A DNA stretch of 13,687 nucleotides from Synechococcales cyanobacterium PMM_0073. Its GTDB lineage: Bacteria > Cyanobacteriota > Cyanobacteriia > Elainellales > Elainellaceae. The position numbers and the translations under genes were made by a program. The notes beneath the pieces were generated by a model. The model saw only the letters and a list, made by a program, of their open reading frames with translations, searched no databases and was not told the origin of the DNA. Position 1 is the stretch's first letter. Every line of letters starts with the position of its first letter. This document shows positions 1 through 6,767 of the stretch, one piece after another. The DNA is taken from the NCBI GenBank assembly GCA_949127695.1, contig CASBQH010000358.1, forward strand, positions 1-13,687, given 5' to 3'.

Positions 1-994
1 AGAGCAAAATCGCCGTCTCGGCTACTTCTGGCGTAAACTCGCGCTCAATCCCGATCAGCCGTCCATGCCGCACCACTCGCCGAATCAAGCGCCGCAGCAC
101 ATAGCCGCGCCCTTCGTTGCTGGGCGTAATCCCGTCGGCAATCATATGCACCACCGCCCGGACGTGATCGCCAATTACTTTCAGTGAAACCTGCGTGGCG
201 GCATTGGCGCGGGCATAGTCGAGCTGGGCAATCTCAGCCGCCGTTTTGATAATTGGCAGAATTAAATCGGTTTCGTAGTTGTTGGGGACGCGCTGCAAAA
301 TCTGCGCCATTCGCTCTAGCCCCAGCCCGGTGTCGATGTTTTGGGCTTGCAGCGGCGTTAATTTGCCCGCCGCATCCTGGTTGTACTGCATAAACACCAG
401 GTTGTAGAACTCAATGAAGCGACTGTCATCTTCGAGATCGATCTCGTCGCCCAGCTCTGGATGGAAGTCATAGTAGATTTCAGAGCAGGGGCCGCAGGGG
501 CCAGTTGAGCCAGACTGCCAGAAGTTATCTTTCTCGTCCATGCGCTGAATCCGCTGCGCCGGGATGCCGATCTGGTCGCGCCAGATCGCAAAGGCTTCAT
601 CGTCTTCTCGAAACACGCTGACGACTAAACGCTCCGGCGGCAGGCCAAATACCTCGGTTGAAAGTTCCCAGGCCCAGGCAATCGCCTCTGATTTAAAATA
701 ATCCCCAAAGCTGAAGTTGCCCAGCATCTCAAAAAACGTGTGATGCCTTGCCGTGCGCCCCACATTCTCAATATCGTTGGTGCGAATGCATTTCTGGGAG
801 CTGGTGGCGCGCTTAAACTCCGCCTGCCGCTGCCCCAAAAAAATCGGCTTAAACGGCAGCATCCCGGCAATGGTGAGCAGCACGGTTGGATCTTCAGGCA
901 CCAGAGAGGCGCTGGGCAAAATCTGATGACCTCTAGCTGCATAGAAGTCGAGAAAGGTCTGCCTGATTTGAGCGCCGCTGAAGGGAATGGACAT
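1..994 (-). CDS. alaS: Alanyl-tRNA synthetase, N-terminal part (cut by window edge)
   Basis: This gene encodes the class II enzyme that activates alanine with ATP and charges tRNA(Ala) in the cytoplasm. My translation of the minus strand from the ATG at 994 gives 331 residues before the window ends. Recognisable AlaS motifs are [15 protein letters not shown] at residues 87-101 (class II motif region), [20 protein letters not shown] around 157-176, [10 protein letters not shown] at 220-229 (motif 3) and [15 protein letters not shown] at 292-306 (tRNA-binding helical region). Family members are about 870-880 residues, so the rest of that region plus the editing and C-Ala domains lie beyond position 1. 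The frame is clean, with no sign of decay. I see no Shine-Dalgarno motif before the ATG, which is common in cyanobacteria. A promoter-like site lies about 35 bases upstream. The identification is secure; only the completeness of the gene cannot be judged here. Confidence 0.97.
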   Translation of the reverse strand, partial: MSIPFSGAQIRQTFLDFYAARGHQILPSASLVPEDPTVLLTIAGMLPFKPIFLGQRQAEFKRATSSQKCIRTNDIENVGRTARHHTFFEMLGNFSFGDYFKSEAIAWAWELSTEVFGLPPERLVVSVFREDDEAFAIWRDQIGIPAQRIQRMDEKDNFWQSGSTGPCGPCSEIYYDFHPELGDEIDLEDDSRFIEFYNLVFMQYNQDAAGKLTPLQAQNIDTGLGLERMAQILQRVPNNYETDLILPIIKTAAEIAQLDYARANAATQVSLKVIGDHVRAVVHMIADGITPSNEGRGYVLRRLIRRVVRHGRLIGIEREFTPEVAETAILL

Positions 995-1030
995 TGGGAA
1001 ATTCAGCCGAGAGAAGAGCTATGATTTCCT

Positions 1031-1059
1031 ATTCTCAGTCATGTTGCCAGATTCGACAA
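1031..1059 (-). promoter_or_regulatory. Possible sigma70-type promoter of alaS
   Basis: On the minus strand, TTGTCG (1059-1054) is followed after exactly 17 bases by GAGAAT (1036-1031). Each hexamer matches four of six consensus bases (TTGACA and TATAAT). Transcription would start near 1024, giving a leader of about 30 bases before the alaS ATG at 994. This is a motif match only, with no experimental support, and weak matches of this quality occur by chance. Confidence 0.3.
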
Positions 1060-1146
1060 AATTTATTCAGGTCTTTACCCGGAACAGCGCTCCTCCAAGC
1101 TGAAGTAAGCAATAGTCACTCCAACCTGCTGTTCCCCTAAACCACA

Positions 1147-1206
1147 GTCAGCCAAATGGTCAGCCAAATGGTCAGCCAAATGGTCAGCCAAATGGTCAGC
1201 CAAATG
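1147..1206. repeat. Tandem repeat, 12 bp x 5
   Basis: There are five perfect head-to-tail copies of GTCAGCCAAATG, starting at 1147, 1159, 1171, 1183 and 1195, with no divergence between copies. Perfect identity points to recent expansion by replication slippage. The array lies in the gap between alaS and the GGDEF gene. There are no spacers between units, so it is not a CRISPR array. Confidence 0.95.
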
Positions 1207-1407
1207 GCGCTGGGCAGTGACTTGTTAGAATAGCCATGATTGTAGGAAGAATGGTAGAGCTGCTGAGAGTTGCTTTGAAGAGCGCTCTAGATCAGTTTGA
1301 GGCGAGATGCCTGTGCTGAACAAACACCTGAGCTAGAGATTCGTGGTATCTTACCGAGGCTCTCAGAATCTGACCGGGCTACTCAGAGAGTAGTTGTCTA
1401 AACGTTG

Positions 1408-2391
1408 ATGGATGCTTCAATACTCTTGATTGGGGACGAACAGTTCCGCAGTCCGCTGTTGGCTTTAATCCGCAAGACCAAAAATCCTGTCCAAATGCTG
1501 GCCGAGCCGCTAGAAGCAATGCCGCTGATTTTGGCGCAGCAGCCTGAGCTGATTTTGGTTCAGGCCAAGCAGGAGCAAAGTCTAGATCTCTGTGAGCGGA
1601 TCAAAGCTGAAAGCCGCCTCGCCTGGATCTACTGCATTGTGATTGAAGACCAAGTGATCGAAGACCAAGTGATTGAAGATCAAGAGCAGTCTAGCCGTTC
1701 TGCCGACCTAGAGCTGAGAGCCATCGCCCTAGAAGCTGGGGCAGATGCCTATCTTTACCTGCCACGCGGTCTAGCCCAGGCGGCTCGCAATTCGCAGCGA
1801 CTGTTGCAGGCGCAAATTCGAGTCGGGCTGCGGCAGGTGCAAATTTACCGCGAGCTGATGCAAACCAACGACATGCTCTCGGCGATTGCCCTTTCCGATC
1901 CGCTAACTTCTCTGAACAATCGGCGTGCCTTTGAATGGGAGCTGCCGCGCCAAATCCAGAACGCCCGCAGCCGCAGCGTGCCGATTAGCCTGATTATGCT
2001 GGACGTAGATTTTTTTAAGGTAATCAACGACACGCACGGACATTTGACCGGCGACCAGGTGCTGAAGTTTTTGGCGGCGCGGCTGCGGCACAATCTACGA
2101 ATCTACGACACACCGTTCCGGTACGGCGGCGAAGAGTTTGTAATTATTCTCAACAATACAGATGCTCAAGAAGCGATGCGGATTGCCGCCCGTCTCTGCC
2201 AGCTGATCAGCGAACAGCCGTTCGCCGTCGATGAAGCGCTTGATTTGACCGTTACGATCAGCGCCGGCATGGCCACGCTGCAACCCAACGACGATGCTCA
2301 AGGATTTGAGCTGCTGAATCGGGCGGATCAATATTTACTCCAGGCCAAGTCACAAGGGCGGAATCGCGCGGTGGGGCACAAGGCTGAATAG
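1408..2391 (+). CDS. Diguanylate cyclase (GGDEF) with degenerate receiver domain
   Basis: The product (327 residues) should make cyclic di-GMP from two GTP. The C-terminal half is a full GGDEF domain: SDPLTSLNNRRAFE near residue 167, the metal-binding LDVDFFKVINDTHGH segment near 200-214, and the active-site GGEEF at 240-244. An RxxD product-inhibition site (RIYD, 231-234) sits five residues before GGEEF, so feedback inhibition by c-di-GMP is likely. The N-terminal ~130 residues resemble a response-regulator receiver, but the expected phosphoacceptor segment reads PELILVQAKQ and lacks the aspartate. It is probably a pseudo-receiver that is not phosphorylated. A VIEDQ triplet repeat lies at 78-92 inside this domain. 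I chose the ATG at 1408; the TTG at 1405 is an in-frame alternative adding one residue. There is no obvious ribosome binding site. No membrane segment is visible, so the protein should be cytoplasmic. What it senses is unknown. Confidence 0.92.
   Translation: MDASILLIGDEQFRSPLLALIRKTKNPVQMLAEPLEAMPLILAQQPELILVQAKQEQSLDLCERIKAESRLAWIYCIVIEDQVIEDQVIEDQEQSSRSADLELRAIALEAGADAYLYLPRGLAQAARNSQRLLQAQIRVGLRQVQIYRELMQTNDMLSAIALSDPLTSLNNRRAFEWELPRQIQNARSRSVPISLIMLDVDFFKVINDTHGHLTGDQVLKFLAARLRHNLRIYDTPFRYGGEEFVIILNNTDAQEAMRIAARLCQLISEQPFAVDEALDLTVTISAGMATLQPNDDAQGFELLNRADQYLLQAKSQGRNRAVGHKAE
1639..1683 (+). repeat. In-frame tandem repeat, 15 bp x 3 (VIEDQ)
   Basis: Three copies of a 15-bp unit close to GTGATTGAAGACCAA start at 1639, 1654 and 1669. 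They encode VIEDQ three times in the receiver-like domain of the GGDEF protein. The copies differ only by synonymous changes (ATT/ATC, GAC/GAT), so the peptide has been kept since duplication. The unit length preserves the frame. Confidence 0.93.
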
Positions 2392-2545
2392 CGGAGCGGC
2401 CTGCTGCCAAAACCTGAGTGAGCAACTCGGCAGCGGTCGAGAAATCCGCATCTGGCAATGCCCCGGCTAGATTTGGGAACCACTTAGAATAAGAACATTC
2501 CAAACTGGCATTCTCTAACATCAAACCTTCGGCAGGAAATTTAGC
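2392..2545 (+). other. Gap between the GGDEF gene and the DUF1517-like gene
   Basis: The 154 bases carry no clear terminator hairpin and no good promoter. A TAGAAT at 2485-2490 could be a -10 box but has no recognisable -35. An AGGA at 2534-2537 serves as the ribosome binding site of the next gene. An open frame on the minus strand crosses this gap, but it overlaps coding sequence on both sides and is not supported. Confidence 0.5.
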
Positions 2546-3139
2546 ATGAGTGCTTGGCGTGATGGGCTCAACCGCATGAGTGGCAGAACTCGGCTTGCCG
2601 TCTGTCGAATTTTGCTGCATTTGGCGGGCGCAGAGGTGGCTCCTTTGCTGGGGGTGCTAAACCAAACAGCGCGTGAAGCCGTCGAGGCAGAAGGCGATTT
2701 GCCCGCCTTGGCAGCAGGCTTGGGGCAGGTATGCCAGAGCTTGCTGCATTACGACCTCTACTGGCGCTCAGCAGCCAACGAGGGCGATGTTTTTTGGAAT
2801 GAAGCCGACGCAGGCGACTATGTGGCTGAGCTATTTACTGACTCTGCCCAGCGCTATGGCGTCGAAATTTCGGCTGAACCCAATGACGATATCCTGCTGT
2901 CGCTGCCTGTGACGCAAAACCTGGTCGTGATTTTGACTTTGGCCTATGATGGCGAAATTGCAGCGCTGGAGACCGATCTGGCCGATTTGAGCGCTCTCAA
3001 AGCTGGGCTAAAGCAAATCATCAGCCTTAACCCCGATCGCGTCAGGGCGGTGCAGCTGCATTTTTCGCCCGCCGAATTGGGTGATTTGCTCACTCCAGAA
3101 CAGCTAATTATGAATTTTCCTGAGCTAATTCCGCTCTAG
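2546..3139 (+). CDS. Conserved cyanobacterial protein, probable DUF1517 family
   Basis: The product (197 residues) is soluble, with no signal peptide and no membrane segment. It reads as a conserved cyanobacterial protein: an N-terminal block with RTRLAVCRILLHLAGAEVAP (residues 14-33), then QTAREAVEAEGDLPAL, then a helical segment with YWRSAANEGDVFW and ELFTDSAQRYG (about 72-110). A C-terminal alpha/beta part follows, with LPVTQNLVVILTLAYDGEIA and the terminal FPELIPL. From memory, proteins of this type are annotated as DUF1517, but I could not check this, so the family name is tentative. The biochemical function is unknown. The ATG at 2546 is supported by AGGA at 2534-2537, eight bases upstream. 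The gene follows the diguanylate cyclase by 154 bases; co-transcription is possible but not shown. Confidence 0.8.
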   Translation: MSAWRDGLNRMSGRTRLAVCRILLHLAGAEVAPLLGVLNQTAREAVEAEGDLPALAAGLGQVCQSLLHYDLYWRSAANEGDVFWNEADAGDYVAELFTDSAQRYGVEISAEPNDDILLSLPVTQNLVVILTLAYDGEIAALETDLADLSALKAGLKQIISLNPDRVRAVQLHFSPAELGDLLTPEQLIMNFPELIPL

Positions 3140-3185
3140 GTTCCTGCCAAATTCTCTCTTGAGTCACCTTAATCCTTAACCTAAT

Positions 3186-4067
3186 ATGAACTACCCAGTC
3201 ATGCTCCGCAGATTTCTAGTTGTTTCATTGGCACTCAGCCTGACGGTTTCAGCCGCCTGCACCAGCATTCCCTCTGCCACCAACGCTGACTCTACCCCGG
3301 CTGTGGCCACGCAGCCTGCCGCGCCAACTGCGATTGCCGACGGCAGCTATCCGGTGCAGCAGGCCACCTACGACGACGGCAGCGGCGAATATGAGCTGAT
3401 GCTGCTGGATACGCCCGCCGGTCAACCGCCGCTCTATCGCACCGCCAATTTACAAATGGCGCGGCTGAGCGATGCAGAAGTCACAGCTGGCAAAAAGCCC
3501 TACCTGAAGGTGGAAAACGCCCAGCCAGTGCTGTACCTGAGCGAAGACTTCCGAATTGAATATGTGCATAACGTGGTCGAGAGCCAGACTAATCCACAAA
3601 CCGGCCAAGCAGAAACCGTGGTGGTGCGGCAGGAGTCTAACTTCTGGTCGCCCTTCGCTGGGGCGCTGGCGGGTCAGGCCGTAGGCAGTCTGCTGTTTGC
3701 GCCGCGCTACTACGTGCCGCCCATCTATTCGCCGGGGCGCGTGATGACGGGCTATGGCGGCTATGGCAATAGCTATAACGATGCCGTCAGCAGCTATCGC
3801 ACCAAATACAACGCCCCGCCTGCTGCGGTCAAAAATCAGCAGACTTTTCGCACCACGGGCAGTCTGCGCCAGCCTAACTTGGGAAGCAGTCCCGGCAAAA
3901 GCTCCGCCCCCAAATCTCCCAGCGTCAATCCCGGCAATCGCTCAACCGGTTCAGGCTATGGTTCAACTGACCTAAATCGCTCAAACACCTCCCGCCCCAG
4001 CAAGGTGAGAAGTCCCGGCTTCGGCAGCGGTGGGGCAAGACGCAGATCGGGCGGACGCAGACGCTAA
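3186..4067 (+). CDS. Putative lipoprotein with Gly/Ser/Arg-rich tail
   Basis: The product (293 residues) begins with a lipoprotein-type signal: basic RR at residues 8-9, a hydrophobic stretch (FLVVSLALSLTVSA) and Cys25. Serine at -3 is a slightly unusual lipobox residue. The mature protein has a low-complexity Ala/Thr/Pro linker to about 50. A folded region follows (about 50-150), with YELMLLDTPAG and LYLSEDFRIEYVHNVV. Next comes a short Gly/Ala segment with FAGALAGQAVGSLLFAPRYY, and then a Gly/Tyr/Ser-rich stretch from about 185. The last residues are strongly basic (GGARRRSGGRRR), which could bind nucleic acid, acidic polysaccharide or phospholipid. I do not recognise the family beyond having seen similar cyanobacterial unknowns. 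An ATG at 3201 is an alternative start that would give a more typical signal peptide. There is no clear ribosome binding site. The stop codon lies in the first copy of a 16-bp tandem repeat. Confidence 0.82.
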   Translation: MNYPVMLRRFLVVSLALSLTVSAACTSIPSATNADSTPAVATQPAAPTAIADGSYPVQQATYDDGSGEYELMLLDTPAGQPPLYRTANLQMARLSDAEVTAGKKPYLKVENAQPVLYLSEDFRIEYVHNVVESQTNPQTGQAETVVVRQESNFWSPFAGALAGQAVGSLLFAPRYYVPPIYSPGRVMTGYGGYGNSYNDAVSSYRTKYNAPPAAVKNQQTFRTTGSLRQPNLGSSPGKSSAPKSPSVNPGNRSTGSGYGSTDLNRSNTSRPSKVRSPGFGSGGARRRSGGRRR

Positions 4068-4116
4068 AGGACGCAGAGGCTAAGGGACGTAGAGGCTAAG
4101 GGACGTAGAGGCTAAA
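4053..4116 (+). repeat. Tandem repeat, 16 bp x 4, overlapping a stop codon
   Basis: Four 16-bp units start at 4053, 4069, 4085 and 4101, reading GGACGCAGACGCTAAA, GGACGCAGAGGCTAAG, GGACGTAGAGGCTAAG and GGACGTAGAGGCTAAA. The first unit encodes the last codons (G-R-R-R) and the TAA of the lipoprotein gene. The other three lie downstream and each repeats the GCTAA. The array therefore appears to have grown out of the 3' end of the gene. Since 16 is not a multiple of three, the duplications could only be neutral after the stop codon. Confidence 0.93.
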
Positions 4117-4175
4117 GAATGGTAGATTGAGCTTGAATTTTCTCAACTCACTTTCCTCAATTTACAGGGAGCAAC

Positions 4176-4655
4176 ATGGCAACTTATACAGCCGAAGCAA
4201 AGAGCAAGATCGCCGAAGCGCCGATGATGATTGGCATGGCCGTAGCCATGGTGGATATGGGCATTGTCTCAACCGCAATTGAAGCCGCCGCCATGTCTAA
4301 GCAGGTGGCTGGCGCAGCTGAGCAATATCCAAACAATTCAATTATTCAGGCTGTGTTTTCCGAAGCAGCGCTCAAAAGCGGCAGTGTGAAAATGGAAAAG
4401 CCCGATATTAAGCCTGAAGATGTGCAGTCTGGCACAGTGGTGGACAAAGCTCTGACCACCGTTGAAGCGGCAATTGCGGCAATTGGCGATAGCGCCACGC
4501 CCGCCGAAATCACGGAATTTAAGCAGTTTATCTATGCCTGCGCTGATGCCGTGGCGAAGGCAGCAGGCAGCGGTCTATTTGGCTCAGGTAATCCTAAGGT
4601 GAGCGACAAAGAAGCGGCGGCGCTGACCAAAATTAAGGCAGCGCTTGCGGTTTAG
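4176..4655 (+). CDS. Conserved helical protein of unknown function (159 aa)
   Basis: I do not recognise this protein securely. It is small, rich in alanine and almost certainly alpha-helical. It has no signal peptide; the hydrophobic stretch MMIGMAVAMVDMGIVSTAIEAA (about residues 17-38) looks like a buried amphipathic helix rather than a membrane anchor. A second helical region (about 89-130) contains VDKALTTVEAAIAAIGDSAT and a conserved-looking EFKQFIYACADAVAKAAGSG. The start at 4176 is well supported by AGGGAG at 4166-4171, four bases before the ATG. The gene stands 108 bases after the lipoprotein gene and is followed by a terminator-like hairpin at 4688-4720, so it could be the end of a transcript. 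Base and codon use look like those of its neighbours. It may fold as a helical bundle, but any function is a guess. Confidence 0.82.
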   Translation: MATYTAEAKSKIAEAPMMIGMAVAMVDMGIVSTAIEAAAMSKQVAGAAEQYPNNSIIQAVFSEAALKSGSVKMEKPDIKPEDVQSGTVVDKALTTVEAAIAAIGDSATPAEITEFKQFIYACADAVAKAAGSGLFGSGNPKVSDKEAAALTKIKAALAV

Positions 4656-4687
4656 CGTTGAGCCAAGCTTTGATTCAATCGACTGAT

Positions 4688-4720
4688 GATCTGTCTAGAG
4701 AGTGATCTCTGGGCAGATTT
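4688..4720 (+). terminator. Probable intrinsic terminator with GTGA tetraloop
   Basis: TCTGTCTAGAGA (4690-4701) pairs with TCTCTGGGCAGA (4706-4717) through twelve base pairs, two of them G-U, around the tetraloop GTGA (4702-4705). The loop fits the stable GNRA class. An extra A-T pair (4689-4718) extends the stem. The T tract that follows is short (three Ts, then C), so termination may be inefficient. It lies 32 bases after the stop of the 159-residue protein gene. Confidence 0.55.
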
Positions 4721-4851
4721 CGCTATTGGGGGTCACGATGCCTCAGAATTAGTAGAGTTGCCCAGTCAATTTCAGTTAAATTGCGTTCTTTTGCAAACTG
4801 ATAACCCAGGTAACGTATTCCGTTAAGATCCAGTTGTTCCGATGCATTTTC

Positions 4852-4856
4852 AGGAG
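4852..4856 (+). promoter_or_regulatory. Ribosome binding site fixing the start at 4863
   Basis: AGGAG lies six bases before the ATG at 4863. The same frame has an earlier ATG at 4842, but the AGGAG would fall inside that reading frame and 4842 has no Shine-Dalgarno motif of its own. The later start also gives a better lipoprotein signal peptide. Confidence 0.75.
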
Positions 4857-4862
4857 ACCAAG

Positions 4863-5564
4863 ATGATCTTCGCTCGCTGGCTTAAAGCATTTGCACCCGT
4901 CTTGCTAAGCTTGCTGCTCTTTACAACCGCTTGCTCTAAAGCGCCTTCACGCTACGCTGAGGTGCAGAAAGAGACGACGGGGAGAGGCGCACAGGCTGCT
5001 GTTGTGAAAGCTGCTGAACAGGGTTCGACCTTCAATCAGTTTTTCCCCGATTCGACCGGCAGCTATGAGGTTGTTCCAGCCCAAGAAAAGAAAGGATTTG
5101 CTGAATATAAGCTCAATCAGGATGGTAAAAACATCGCGATGCTCTCTGTAAGCGATACGGCTAATTTGCCTACAGCAGCGCTAAAGTATCAAACTGCTAC
5201 CGAGTCGGTGGCGGGCTACCCGGCGGTGAATCAGGGCACGATGTCAACCGGGCTGCTGGTCAACAATCGCTATCAGGTGAAGGTGCTTTCGCGGGATCTG
5301 GCTTTTACGCAGGCAGACCGAGTGGCATGGCTGCAAAAGTTTGACCTGAAGGGCTTGGCGAAGCTCAAGGGCGCTGAAAACCTGGCGACCACTCCGACCA
5401 AAGCTACCCAAGCGGCAATCAAGGCCGTAAAAGCTGCCGATCCGGCTGATATCAAAGCTGAAGCGACGCCAGCCCAGCCCAAGCTCCCTCGGCTAAAGCT
5501 GCCGAAGATGGGTGAGAAGTCTGACGATCTGCCGCCTATGCTGATTCCCCAGCCTGCTGCTTGA
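4863..5564 (+). CDS. Putative lipoprotein, conserved cyanobacterial unknown
   Basis: From the ATG at 4863 the product has 233 residues. It opens with a lipoprotein signal: R5 and K8, a hydrophobic core (FAPVLLSLLLF) and a TTAC lipobox with Cys24 as the likely lipidated residue. It should therefore sit on a membrane facing the periplasm. The mature part has a charged segment (SRYAEVQKETTGRGAQAAV), then a folded region with FNQFFPDSTGSYEVVPAQEKKGFAEYKL-type sequence, SVAGYPAVNQGTM and VNNRYQVKVLSRD (about 50-150). The tail after about 160 is rich in Lys, Ala and Pro and is probably extended. I have seen similar cyanobacterial proteins annotated only as hypothetical, so I assign no function. The gene lies between two hairpins (4688-4720 and 5573-5595), which suggests its own transcript. 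I found no convincing promoter in the 200-base gap upstream. Confidence 0.83.
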   Translation: MIFARWLKAFAPVLLSLLLFTTACSKAPSRYAEVQKETTGRGAQAAVVKAAEQGSTFNQFFPDSTGSYEVVPAQEKKGFAEYKLNQDGKNIAMLSVSDTANLPTAALKYQTATESVAGYPAVNQGTMSTGLLVNNRYQVKVLSRDLAFTQADRVAWLQKFDLKGLAKLKGAENLATTPTKATQAAIKAVKAADPADIKAEATPAQPKLPRLKLPKMGEKSDDLPPMLIPQPAA

Positions 5565-5572
5565 ATCAGTCG

Positions 5573-5595
5573 GCTAGGCGACCCGCCTCAGCTTT
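5573..5595 (+). terminator. Weak terminator-like hairpin after the second lipoprotein gene
   Basis: GCTAGGCG (5573-5580) pairs with CGCCT (5584-5588) and, past one bulged C, with AGC (5590-5592), around the loop ACC. Three Ts follow. The stem is GC-rich and close to the stop codon, but the bulge and short T tract make it only a possible terminator. It may instead be a processing or attenuation hairpin in a transcript continuing into the next gene. Confidence 0.35.
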
Positions 5596-5624
5596 AAGAT
5601 TCAGCTTTCTGCATTATTTAAGAT

Positions 5625-5630
5625 AAGGAG
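5625..5630 (+). promoter_or_regulatory. Ribosome binding site supporting a GTG start at 5638
   Basis: AAGGAG lies seven bases before GTG at 5638. No in-frame ATG has comparable support, so the non-ATG start is well justified. Confidence 0.75.
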
Positions 5631-5637
5631 CTGCATT

Positions 5638-6522
5638 GTGAGTAAGCCAGTATATGAATTGGTGGATGATCTGCCCAAGGGCGGACTGACGGTTTCGGCT
5701 TTGAAGTCACTTGACTTTGTGGTGCCGGGACAGTGGAATAACCTGGTGGGGTTTGACAACACGATCCGCACCGTGACCGGAGAAACAGATGAAGCGCTGA
5801 TTCAGCAAATTGGCGAGCGGGCGGTGACGCTGTACAACGACAAGTCGCAGGGCTATCAGCGCGCCCTCTGGCTGTATGAGTCGGTAGATTCGGCCTCTGG
5901 GCTGCTGGGAGCCGCAGCGCTGGCCAACCGGATTGGCCAAGATACGTTTTTGGGATTTTTGAAAAACATTACGCCGAAGCCAGAGCGCGCCCAGAGCATT
6001 GACCTGACCGTGAAGCTGGTGGCCGAGCTGGTGGCCTTCTGCCAAATCAACGGCATTCCGGGCGACAGCATTGGCGACTTTTTGGCCTCGCTCAAAGACT
6101 ACAGCGGCGAGTCATTAATGCGGATGGCGGCGCTGGTCTGCTTTGATGGCGTCATTCCGCTAGGAGCTAGCTTCACCGATAAAGCGCTGACCATGCTGAA
6201 GGGCATGAGTCCTTCTGAGGTGAGCGGCAACCAGACCTTTAAGGGCGTTCAGGAGCTAATTCCGGGAAACAGCGACGCGGGCAAGCTGAGCTTCATTACC
6301 GAGAGCTTTGAATCAACCAGAGGCTGGATGGATAATCTTGTCTCCTCAAAAGGGATAACCCAGAAAGGCTTGGTGGATAATCTCTCCAGTTTTGTCGAAT
6401 TTTCCAGCGACAAGATGGACTATCTGGGCGCTTTTCTAGATGTGTCGGTGAAATACTACCGGCATACGGGCGTGCAGACGCTGACCCGGCGCTTGGTGGA
6501 GCGAGCCGTCGCCGAAATTTAG
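5638..6522 (+). CDS. Conserved cyanobacterial protein of unknown function (294 aa)
   Basis: The product starts at a GTG preceded by a strong AAGGAG site. It has no signal peptide and no membrane segment and is probably an all-helical cytoplasmic protein. Notable segments are YELVDDLPKGGLTVSALKSL near the N-terminus, then QWNNLVGFDNTIRTVTGE. A helix follows with YQRALWLYESVDSASGLLGA (about 78-97), then VAFCQINGIPGDSIGDFLAS and MRMAALVCFDGVIPLG (about 161-176), and a helical C-terminus ending in QTLTRRLVERAVAEI. I recall similar sequences in other cyanobacteria annotated only as hypothetical; I do not know the function. A strong terminator at 6582-6616 ends this transcript, and the gene may be read on its own or together with the lipoprotein gene 73 bases upstream. 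The reading frame is intact and its composition matches its neighbours. Confidence 0.83.
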   Translation: MSKPVYELVDDLPKGGLTVSALKSLDFVVPGQWNNLVGFDNTIRTVTGETDEALIQQIGERAVTLYNDKSQGYQRALWLYESVDSASGLLGAAALANRIGQDTFLGFLKNITPKPERAQSIDLTVKLVAELVAFCQINGIPGDSIGDFLASLKDYSGESLMRMAALVCFDGVIPLGASFTDKALTMLKGMSPSEVSGNQTFKGVQELIPGNSDAGKLSFITESFESTRGWMDNLVSSKGITQKGLVDNLSSFVEFSSDKMDYLGAFLDVSVKYYRHTGVQTLTRRLVERAVAEI

Positions 6523-6581
6523 GCAGATTGCTCTCAGCCAAATCTCAGCTTGATTTGATAAGTTACTACCAAACGGGATCG

Positions 6582-6616
6582 AAGCCTTAGTCATGCGCTT
6601 GGCTGGGGCTTTTTAT
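6582..6616 (+). terminator. Strong intrinsic terminator
   Basis: AAGCCTTAGTCA (6582-6593) pairs along its whole length with TGGCTGGGGCTT (6600-6611): twelve continuous pairs, three of them G-U, around a six-base loop TGCGCT. A TTTATT run follows directly. Stem, loop and T tract fit a rho-independent terminator for the 294-residue protein gene, and it marks the boundary before the sigma-like/DUF1822/CHAT operon. Confidence 0.8.
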
Positions 6617-6617
6617 T

Positions 6618-6647
6618 GCCCAGATTTGCCCAGATTTGCCCAGATTT
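6618..6647 (+). repeat. Tandem repeat, 10 bp x 3
   Basis: Three perfect copies of GCCCAGATTT start at 6618, 6628 and 6638, directly after the terminator. The 10-bp unit does not keep the reading frame. This argues that the stretch is non-coding and that the sigma-like gene does not start at the TTG at 6636 inside the array. Confidence 0.92.
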
Positions 6648-6755
6648 CAGATCTCACTAGCGGCACTGCATAGGTTCATCGGTCTGCTCGCTACATCAAG
6701 ATGGCGAGAGATGATGCAACGAATGCCGATAAACTGTGAGCTAGACTATGGAGCC

Positions 6756-6760
6756 GGAGG
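6756..6760 (+). promoter_or_regulatory. Ribosome binding site supporting a GTG start at 6768
   Basis: GGAGG (within GGAGGAAGGG, 6756-6765) ends seven bases before GTG 6768. The in-frame alternatives at 6636 (TTG) and 6711 (ATG) have no comparable site. ATG 6780 is nineteen bases away, which is too far. Confidence 0.6.
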
Positions 6761-6767
6761 AAGGGCT

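Larger units (their letters stand above)
995..1407. other. Intergenic region between alaS and the GGDEF gene
   Basis: This stretch of about 410 bases separates two divergent genes, so it should hold promoters for both. I see the possible alaS promoter (1031-1059) and the five-copy 12-bp repeat (1147-1206). I find no convincing promoter for the plus-strand gene; a TAGAAT at 1226-1231 lacks a matching -35 element. On the minus strand the repeat region is open from about 1224 to 1069 and reads as HLAD repeated five times, then CGLGEQQVGVTIAYFSLEER. It has no ATG start, so I do not call it a gene. I see no tRNA or riboswitch fold. Confidence 0.6.

Noticed and set aside
625..1024. Open frames on both strands over the 5' part of alaS
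   Set aside because: They lie in other frames of a clearly recognised alaS and encode no recognisable protein.
995..1146. T-box or other riboswitch controlling alaS
   Set aside because: I see no T-box sequence, no specifier-loop arrangement and no terminator/antiterminator pair in the leader.
1147..1206. CRISPR array
   Set aside because: The 12-bp units are directly adjacent with no spacers, and no cas gene is present; the same holds for the array at 13611.
2258..2620. Minus-strand open frame of 120 codons across the gap between the GGDEF and DUF1517-like genes
   Set aside because: It overlaps well-supported coding sequence at both ends, has no ribosome binding site and matches nothing I recognise.
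6636..6767. Longer N-terminus of the sigma-like protein from TTG 6636
   Set aside because: The TTG sits inside a 10-bp non-coding-type repeat with no ribosome binding site, whereas GTG 6768 has GGAGG seven bases upstream. It is not fully excluded, because the family may have a longer N-terminus.
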